Shown in pieces: positions 58,750 through 64,000 of a DNA stretch of 64,000 bases (positions are counted from its first letter, which is position 1; each line of letters starts with the position of its first letter). The translations under genes were made by a program, and so were the position numbers. Source of the stretch: JALZVT01 sp039029135 (lineage in GTDB: Bacteria > Pseudomonadota > Gammaproteobacteria > Pseudomonadales > Azotimanducaceae); the NCBI GenBank assembly GCA_039029135.1, contig JBCCGT010000008.1, positions 1-64,000 on the forward strand, in the 5' to 3' direction. The notes beneath the pieces are model-generated. The model did no database searches. It was not told the origin of the DNA and saw only the letters and a program-made list of their open reading frames with translations.

Positions 58750-60540
58750 ATGTCCGAGGCCGTGCAGCAAACGTTCGATAAGGCCGCGCTGAAGGAGAAA
58801 TACGCGCGCGAGCGCGACAAGCGGCTGCGCGACGACGGCAACGATCAGTACATCGAGATTGCCGGACAGCTCGGCCATTACCTCGAAGACCCCTACGTGG
58901 CCGTGGAGGCGCGGGACCCCGTCCGTGATCACGTGACCTTCGCCTTCATCGGCGGCGGCTTCTCTGGACTGGTGACCGGCGCGCGCCTGCGCGAGGCGGG
59001 TATCGACGACGTTCGCATCGTCGAGAAGGGGGGCGACTTCGGCGGCACCTGGTATTGGAACCGCTATCCCGGGGCCCAGTGCGATACGGCGGCGATGGTC
59101 TACATGCCGCTGTTGGAAGAGACCGGCCACATGCCGAGCGAGAAGTACGCGCACGCGCCGGAGATCCTGGAACACTGTCAGCGCATTGGGCGCCACTACG
59201 CTCTGTACGCCAACGCGCTGTTTCACAGCGAGGTGTCGGGCCTCGTCTGGGAGGCGGACGCCGGGCACTGGCGGATTCGGACCAATCGGGGCGACGACTT
59301 CACGGCGCGCTACGTCGGCATGGCGCCGGGTCCGCTGCACGTGCCCAAGCTACCCGCCATTCCGGGCATCGACGATTTTGCCGGCCACAGCTTTCACACT
59401 AGCCGCTGGGACTACGACTACACCGGCGGCGATCCGACGGGCGCTCCGCTCGACAAGCTCGCGGATAAGCGCGTGGCCATCATCGGCACCGGCGCGACCG
59501 CCGTGCAGTGCGTGCCGCATCTCGCGAGTGCGTGCGAGAAGCTGTATGTGTGCCAGCGAACGCCGTCGTCGGTTGATGTCCGCGCGAACGAGCCGATCGA
59601 TCCCGACTGGTTCGCGGAAGTGGCCACGCCCGGCTGGCAGCAGCGCTGGCTGGAGAATTTCACGGCCAACCAGACCGGCCAGGCGGCGAGCGAAGATCTG
59701 GTGAACGACGGCTGGACCGATCTCGCCCGCCGGGTGATCGCCAAGATCGGCAAGCTGGCGCCGGAAGAGCGCACCGTCGAGAACATGATGGCGGCCTACG
59801 AAGACTCCGACTTCGAGAAGATGGAAGAGATTCGCGGCCGCTGTAACGCGGTGGTGAGCGATCAGGAAACGGCGGAGAATCTGAAAGCTTGGTATCAGCA
59901 GCTATGCAAGCGCCCCTGTTTTCACGACGAGTATCTGCTGGCCTACAACGAGCCCGGCTGCGAGCTGATCGATACGGACGGCCAGGGTGTGGAACGCATC
60001 ACCGAAACCGGCGTGCGCGTCGGGGGCACGGACTACGCGGTCGACTGCATCATCTTTGCCTCCGGCTTCGAGGTCGGCACGCCGCTCGAACGACGCGCGG
60101 GATTCGATGTCGAGGGGCGCGACGGGCGCAAGCTTGGCGAGTATTGGGCGGACGGCATGCGCAGCCTGCACGGCCAGCACATTCACGGCTTTCCCAACCT
60201 GTTCATGGTGCAGGCTGCCCAGGGCGCCAATCTGATTTCGAACTATCCGCATAACCTCACGGAGGGCGGCTCGACGATTGCGCGCCTGGTTGCGCACGCA
60301 GAAGCCGAGGGAAAGACGCAGATCGAGGTCACGGCCGAGGCGGAAGCGCAGTGGCTGGAACTGATCAGTCAGGCCAGCCCGATGCTGATCGGCTCGACGG
60401 AATGCACGCCTGGCTATTACAACAACGAGGGCAAGGGCTGGGACAACGTACCCAGCGGCTATCCCTACGGTCCGCTCGCCTACTTCAAGTATCTGGAGCG
60501 GTGGCGCTCTGACGGATTCGAGGGCATCGAGTTCCGCTAG
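58750..60540 (+). CDS. Baeyer-Villiger-type flavoprotein monooxygenase
   Basis: 596 residues. FAD motif at 68-73 (IGGGFSGL) follows a long N-terminal extension of ~60 residues, as in cyclopentadecanone/steroid BVMOs. WNRYPGAQCDT and F210-x-G-x3-H216-x3-W220 (FAGHSFHTSRWD) is the BVMO fingerprint, with D where P is usual after W. RVAIIGTGATAVQCVPHLA binds NADPH. It inserts O next to a ketone to form an ester or lactone. Divergent from the molybdoenzyme with a 99 bp gap, so possibly co-regulated. Ketone or steroid-like substrates fit the surrounding SDRs. Confidence 0.92.
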   Translation: MSEAVQQTFDKAALKEKYARERDKRLRDDGNDQYIEIAGQLGHYLEDPYVAVEARDPVRDHVTFAFIGGGFSGLVTGARLREAGIDDVRIVEKGGDFGGTWYWNRYPGAQCDTAAMVYMPLLEETGHMPSEKYAHAPEILEHCQRIGRHYALYANALFHSEVSGLVWEADAGHWRIRTNRGDDFTARYVGMAPGPLHVPKLPAIPGIDDFAGHSFHTSRWDYDYTGGDPTGAPLDKLADKRVAIIGTGATAVQCVPHLASACEKLYVCQRTPSSVDVRANEPIDPDWFAEVATPGWQQRWLENFTANQTGQAASEDLVNDGWTDLARRVIAKIGKLAPEERTVENMMAAYEDSDFEKMEEIRGRCNAVVSDQETAENLKAWYQQLCKRPCFHDEYLLAYNEPGCELIDTDGQGVERITETGVRVGGTDYAVDCIIFASGFEVGTPLERRAGFDVEGRDGRKLGEYWADGMRSLHGQHIHGFPNLFMVQAAQGANLISNYPHNLTEGGSTIARLVAHAEAEGKTQIEVTAEAEAQWLELISQASPMLIGSTECTPGYYNNEGKGWDNVPSGYPYGPLAYFKYLERWRSDGFEGIEFR

Positions 60541-60879
60541 ACGCTGTTGCTGCGGCCATCGCCGCTCGTTAGCACCCGGTTTTTCCAGCGCGCCGCGCTC
60601 ATGCGGGTGGCGCGTGTCTGCTCGCGAGCAAAACAATACTATCAGCTCTCCTCTCTGTGGTCGCGTCTCCCGGATGCGTCGAAATGGCCCAGGGCGCACC
60701 AAACTGGAACGCGGTCGGCGTGGCTGGCGCCCGCAGGCGCCGAATTTTCCTGGGGCGGGCGCTGGCATGGTCCTTGAATCGATCCAATTCAGAATCCCGC
60801 GACGCCTTGGCCTTCAGGGTGCAGCGCCGCGCGTTCGCAGGTTCGTGTCTGACCACCGACAGCACCGGGTCGCGCTATC
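60541..60879. other. Gene-free stretch between BVMO and permease
   Basis: 339 bp with no convincing reading frame. I see no strong hairpin terminator or dyad. It must hold the end of the BVMO transcript and the permease promoter. Confidence 0.5.
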
Positions 60880-61707
60880 TTGGAAGCTCTCTCGCAAGCC
60901 CTGTTCTTTGTACTGGCCCTCGCCGCGGCCGGCGCGCTCGCTGGCCTCACCGCGGGGCTGTTTGGCATAGGCGGCGGCTTTGTCATCGTCCCGGTACTGC
61001 TGATCGTCCTACCACTGTTTGTCCCTGAGAGTCCGCATCTGGTGTATGTCGCGGTTGGCACGTCGCTGGCATCCATCGTGGTCTCGTCGCTGCGCTCGGC
61101 GCAGGCGCATCACGCTGCGGGAGCGGTCGACTTCGAGGTCCTGCGCGGCTGGTCGCCCTGGCTGGTGCTGGGCGTATTGGGCGGGCTCGCGTTGGCGGCG
61201 GTCGTTAACGGGGTGGTGCTGCTGTATCTCTTCGCGGTCGGCGTGTTGCTCTATTCGGTGTACTTCCTGCTGCCGGAGCGCTTCGAGACGCTCGTACTGC
61301 CCGGCATGCCTACCGGCGCCGCGCGCGCGAGCCTCGCCTCTTTGCTCGGCGGCTTCTCGGCGCTGCTCGGCATAGGTGGGGGTACGGTCACCGTGCTGAC
61401 GATGGTTGTTTGTAGTCGGCCGGTACATCAGGCCGTCGGCACGGCCGCGGCGGTCGGCTTCATTATCGGGCTGCCGGGCGCGCTGGGTTTTCTGCTGCTG
61501 GGCCTGAACGCCGCGCAGCTCCCGGTGGGCTCTGTCGGCTATATCAACTTGCCCGCATTGGCCGCCATCAGCATCGCGTCGATCTTCACCGCGCCCGTTG
61601 GCGCGCGCCTGGCGCACCGTTTGGACGAGCGGCGGCTGAAGCGCTGGTTCGGTATCTATCTCGTCGTGGTGTCCATTGGCATGTTCGGTAAGGCGGCGGG
61701 CGCCTGA
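60880..61707 (+). CDS. TauE/SafE-family permease
   Basis: 275 residues; the TTG at 60880 is the first start in the frame but has no clear ribosome site, so the start is uncertain. LAGLTAGLFGIGGGFVIVPV and LGGFSALLGIGGGTVTVLTM are the paired TauE/SafE repeats, each with GxGGG, in two four-helix halves. GLPGALGFLLLG and AISIASIFTAPVGARLAHRL are further family features. These proteins export sulfite or sulfoacetate, or take up related anions. That suits a region with a sulfatase and TauD-like enzyme, though sulfonate metabolism is not demonstrated. Confidence 0.88.
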   Translation: MEALSQALFFVLALAAAGALAGLTAGLFGIGGGFVIVPVLLIVLPLFVPESPHLVYVAVGTSLASIVVSSLRSAQAHHAAGAVDFEVLRGWSPWLVLGVLGGLALAAVVNGVVLLYLFAVGVLLYSVYFLLPERFETLVLPGMPTGAARASLASLLGGFSALLGIGGGTVTVLTMVVCSRPVHQAVGTAAAVGFIIGLPGALGFLLLGLNAAQLPVGSVGYINLPALAAISIASIFTAPVGARLAHRLDERRLKRWFGIYLVVVSIGMFGKAAGA

Positions 61708-61771
61708 GCGGTGGGAATGTTGTCAACATCATCGCGGCCGCAAGGCTCGCGGTAACAGGAGGGAACATAGT

Positions 61772-62944
61772 ATGACTCAGAAGGGAACGACGTCCGGCGC
61801 CACGCGGCGCGGGTTCTTGGGCGGCTCGCTGGTTGCGAGCATCGCTGCGGGCTGCGCGGCACCAGCCACGTCGCCGCTGCAGCCGTCTGCGTCGCGAAAT
61901 GCGCCGCGCTACGGCCCCCCGGCCGGCGTGGCCAAGCTGAATGCCAACGAAAACCCGTTTGGTCCGAGTCCCAAGGCGCTTGAAGCCATGGCCGCGGCGG
62001 TGCAGCGGGGTGCCTACTACGTCGACGACTCCGTGGTCTGGTTGAAGGCGATGATCGCCGAGCGCAATGGCGTTGCGCCTGAGCAGATCACGCTCAGCTC
62101 GGGCTCCAGCGGTGTACTCACCTATCTCGCGCTGGCCAAGACGCGCGGCGGGGGCAAGATCCTCGCGCCCGATCTGTACTGGGACACGACCAGTCGCATG
62201 GCGCTGGGCCAGACGGGCGGAAGCCTCGTTCGCACGCCGCGCACGCCTGACCTGGGCATCGACCTCGACGCCATGGAGGCGCAGGCCGCAGACGTGGATC
62301 TCGTGCACGTCACCAATCCGAATAACCCTACAGGTCTGCTGCTCGACGGCGACAAGCTGCGCGCGTTTTGTCGACGGGTGGCGCCCAAGACGACCGTCCT
62401 GATCGACGAGGCGTACAACGAACTGACGCCGGACCCGGAATACAGCAGCGCGGTCGGCCTGATTCGCGAAGGCTACGACGTCGTGGTGGCCCGCACCTTC
62501 TCGAAGATCTTCGGGCTCGCCGGGATGCGCGTGGGCTATGCGATCTCGCAGCCGGAGACGGCGGCAGAGTTGCGGCGCTATGGCCTGGGCGACTACGCGC
62601 TGAACCAGGCGGGTATCGCGGCAGCGGTCGCGAGCTATGACGATACGGCGTTCATCGCGCGTGCCCGGCAGCAGATCGAGGCGACGCGCGAACAGCTCAC
62701 GGCAGCCGTGCGTGCTCAGGGGCTGAAGCCGTTGCCGTCGGCGACCAACTTCGTGTTCGTGGATCTTGAAGGCAGAAACGCGGAAGCGTTTCGGGCGTCG
62801 ATGGCGGACGAAGGCGTGCTGATTCGTGGTATCTACGGGGCGTACACACATCACTCGCGTGTCAGCATGGGTACGCTGGAAGACGTTGGTCGCTATATCG
62901 CGGCGCTGCCTAGGGTGCTGGAAAAATTGGTGGCGCCGGCATAG
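61772..62944 (+). CDS. PLP-dependent aminotransferase (HisC-like) with a Tat lipoprotein signal
   Basis: 390 residues from ATG 61772 (AGGAGGGAACATAGT upstream). TRRGFLGGSLVASIAAGC is a twin-arginine signal ending in lipobox AAGC (Cys28). The rest is a fold-type I aminotransferase close to histidinol-phosphate transaminase: LNANENPFGPSPKALEAMAA, VTNPNNPTGLLL, LIDEAYNELT and S244-K245 in RTFSKIFGLAGMRVGYAI, where Lys245 binds PLP. A cytoplasmic HisC homologue would lack the signal. An exported, membrane-attached PLP enzyme folded with cofactor by Tat would be unusual; amino-acid conversion in the periplasm is a guess. Confidence 0.87.
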   Translation: MTQKGTTSGATRRGFLGGSLVASIAAGCAAPATSPLQPSASRNAPRYGPPAGVAKLNANENPFGPSPKALEAMAAAVQRGAYYVDDSVVWLKAMIAERNGVAPEQITLSSGSSGVLTYLALAKTRGGGKILAPDLYWDTTSRMALGQTGGSLVRTPRTPDLGIDLDAMEAQAADVDLVHVTNPNNPTGLLLDGDKLRAFCRRVAPKTTVLIDEAYNELTPDPEYSSAVGLIREGYDVVVARTFSKIFGLAGMRVGYAISQPETAAELRRYGLGDYALNQAGIAAAVASYDDTAFIARARQQIEATREQLTAAVRAQGLKPLPSATNFVFVDLEGRNAEAFRASMADEGVLIRGIYGAYTHHSRVSMGTLEDVGRYIAALPRVLEKLVAPA

Positions 62945-63373
62945 GGGGAGCGTCTCTAAGGTTGAGGCGGCGCGCAATGGCATTCGTCTGCAGCGCCGCA
63001 ACTCTGCGATTCGGGGGAATGGTAAGGATGACGTGTCCGTTTGCGACGATGCTACAGTGGGATAGAAGTTGTTTCGGTAGGCTGGAAACGCAGCAAAGAT
63101 CTGGTAGCGCTCAGTCAGCCAAAGGAAAGCTCACTTGCCCTGACCCTGACTTCCGATCGAGTGTCGAGCGAAGCATTCACTGTTGAGAAACTGAGAAACT
63201 GAGAAACTGGCGATTCGAAGATCTTTGGTGGATGAGTGTTTGAGTCAAAGTCTGGGGGAATTTTGTAGCGGTTTGCGGCCCTTGAGTATTCAGGATTCGA
63301 ACATCACTCTCAGTTGGACGACTAGTTGTACCCCACAGTTTCAAAGATTGTTGCGTACGCGATCTTTTGTGAT
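62945..63373. other. Gene-free, lower-GC stretch
   Basis: 429 bp without a convincing gene. It contains three direct copies of TGAGAAAC (63184-63207). GC content drops here compared with the rest of the window. No terminator or RNA gene is recognised. Confidence 0.5.
63184..63207. repeat. TGAGAAAC direct repeat, three copies
   Basis: Three exact 8 bp units lie head to tail at 63184, 63192 and 63200. It is short and could be replication slippage or a compact binding-site array. Confidence 0.7.
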
Positions 63374-64000
63374 TCAATCTTGGCGCAGCCACGCTTCCGC
63401 GTGTTCGAGTTCAGGGAGTCTGCGGTTGTACTCGTGCTTCCCGATCAGGTCGCGAGCCATCCGGAGTTCGCTTACGTCGGCGAACAGTCGAGCGCGATGC
63501 AAATGAATATCGGCGAGGTATAGGGGCATGGGCCCCCGCACTGCGATGAGTTGGGCTTCCTCTAGGAATTGTTGGGGTGAGAATTGCAGCGAATCTGGGA
63601 TGGAACTACCCTCTTGCATTGGTTCGTCCTCACAGAGCTCCCACAGCCAGGCAAACCACGACGCGGTCAGTAAGGCTTTGGGCAGGTGGTGGGTGGTTCC
63701 CGCCGCTCTCAAGCCGTTGAGCGCGTGGTTGAGGTCGAAGGAGATGTGGCCCAGCGTGTCTGTAGTCGGCCGGCCTGAAGCGTCCAACATCGAACGATAC
63801 AACGACGACCGAGCAAGCGTCAGGTGGTCCAGGGCGATATCGAGAATCCAGTCCTGTGGTTCGATCCATTCCAGGGTTTGGGTTGCTCTACGGGTAACGT
63901 GCTGACAAATCTCGTGCAGGTTTGCTAGCTGCTGGCTGCCCGCCTCGGTTGGATTCTCGGTAGGCAAGTGATCAGAAGCCGGGCTAGTACCTTGTCGCCC
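63374..64000 (-). CDS. Unrecognised helical-repeat-like protein, C-terminal part, running off the window
   Basis: The frame is open from the stop at 63374 to the window edge (208 residues visible). A TTG at 63967 could be a start but the frame continues upstream without a stop, so a longer protein is likely. The sequence is helical: DWILDIALDHLTLARSSLYR, LPKALLTASWFAWLWELCED, PLYLADIHLHRARLFADVSE, LRMARDLIGKHEYNRRLPEL. The last two pairs look like TPR-type helices with a family-like tail seen at the end of large TPR proteins. No catalytic motif is visible. Base composition is lower in GC than the rest, suggesting acquired DNA. Confidence 0.6.
   Translation of the reverse strand, partial: GRQGTSPASDHLPTENPTEAGSQQLANLHEICQHVTRRATQTLEWIEPQDWILDIALDHLTLARSSLYRSMLDASGRPTTDTLGHISFDLNHALNGLRAAGTTHHLPKALLTASWFAWLWELCEDEPMQEGSSIPDSLQFSPQQFLEEAQLIAVRGPMPLYLADIHLHRARLFADVSELRMARDLIGKHEYNRRLPELEHAEAWLRQD

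Noticed and set aside
58651..59340. Upstream extension of the molybdoenzyme frame
   Set aside because: It is antisense to the BVMO start, and the [4Fe-4S] domain begins right after ATG 58650 with a strong ribosome site.
63967..63967. TTG as the start of the right-edge gene
   Set aside because: The frame stays open to the window end, so a start farther right is at least as likely; the gene is treated as partial.

Overview
The window is GC-rich and densely coding, on both strands, with short gene gaps, frequent ATGA/GTGA start-stop overlaps, lipobox and twin-arginine signal peptides, and a gene content dominated by oxidoreductases and hydrolases. This fits a Gram-negative proteobacterium with a large catabolic repertoire, probably gammaproteobacterial, possibly marine or host-associated. 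The taxonomic guess is inference: there is no rRNA, ribosomal protein or other marker gene here. I found no tRNA, rRNA or CRISPR array.

Layout. 1-1130 is a lower-GC edge: the end of an IS3-family element and a VapBC toxin-antitoxin pair with an inverted-repeat operator. 1190-7574 holds a divergent MarR/esterase pair around a nested dyad, an MFS transporter, an AraC regulator, a membrane protein and an alpha/beta hydrolase. 7604-8869 is a glycine/betaine reductase B-type selenoprotein whose Sec codon is an in-frame TGA at 8399-8401, followed by a SECIS-like hairpin; a routine gene caller would split it in two. 9018-19563 carries a GST-like protein, two Fe(II)/2-oxoglutarate-type dioxygenases, a DsbA/HCCA-isomerase-like protein, an amidohydrolase, an SMP-30-like lipoprotein, a nitronate monooxygenase-like flavoprotein, an SDR and a secreted metzincin-type metalloprotease. 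A cluster of perfect hairpins follows at 19597-19740.

21169-31948 looks like an aromatic or aryl-sulfate catabolic block. A five-gene minus-strand operon (FAD hydroxylase, atypical SDR, exported sulfatase, two-domain extradiol-type VOC enzyme, FAH-family hydrolase) is divergent from a TetR gene with a clear dyad operator. It is flanked by an Old Yellow Enzyme, a Rieske oxygenase and a CaiB/BaiF CoA-transferase. 31998-36938 has a PadR/HAAS pair, an AraC-GyrI regulator, a serine hydrolase and a secreted endonuclease/phosphatase-fold protein. 36899-40464 pairs a GH92-like glycosidase with a GPH-type sugar symporter.

40571-53441 continues with a D-aminoacylase-type amidohydrolase, a deazaflavin/DUF385-like protein, an amidase, a nitroreductase, SDRs, a Tat-signal FAD oxidase, an HsaA-type flavin monooxygenase, a DUF3604 protein and a second FAD hydroxylase-VOC-SDR series, closed by another hairpin cluster. 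53701-62944 has an LLM flavin oxidoreductase, two further flavoprotein monooxygenases (one Baeyer-Villiger type), a molybdopterin oxidoreductase translationally coupled to a 63-residue protein, a TauE/SafE permease and a PLP aminotransferase with a Tat lipoprotein signal. The right edge (62945-64000) is less GC-rich and holds the C-terminal part of an unrecognised helical-repeat protein running off the window.

The most notable items are the selenoprotein, the sulfatase-containing ring-cleavage operon, the exported PLP enzyme, the molybdoenzyme with its coupled small protein, and the two intergenic palindrome clusters. All functional names come from recognisable motifs and family resemblance; substrates are not established.
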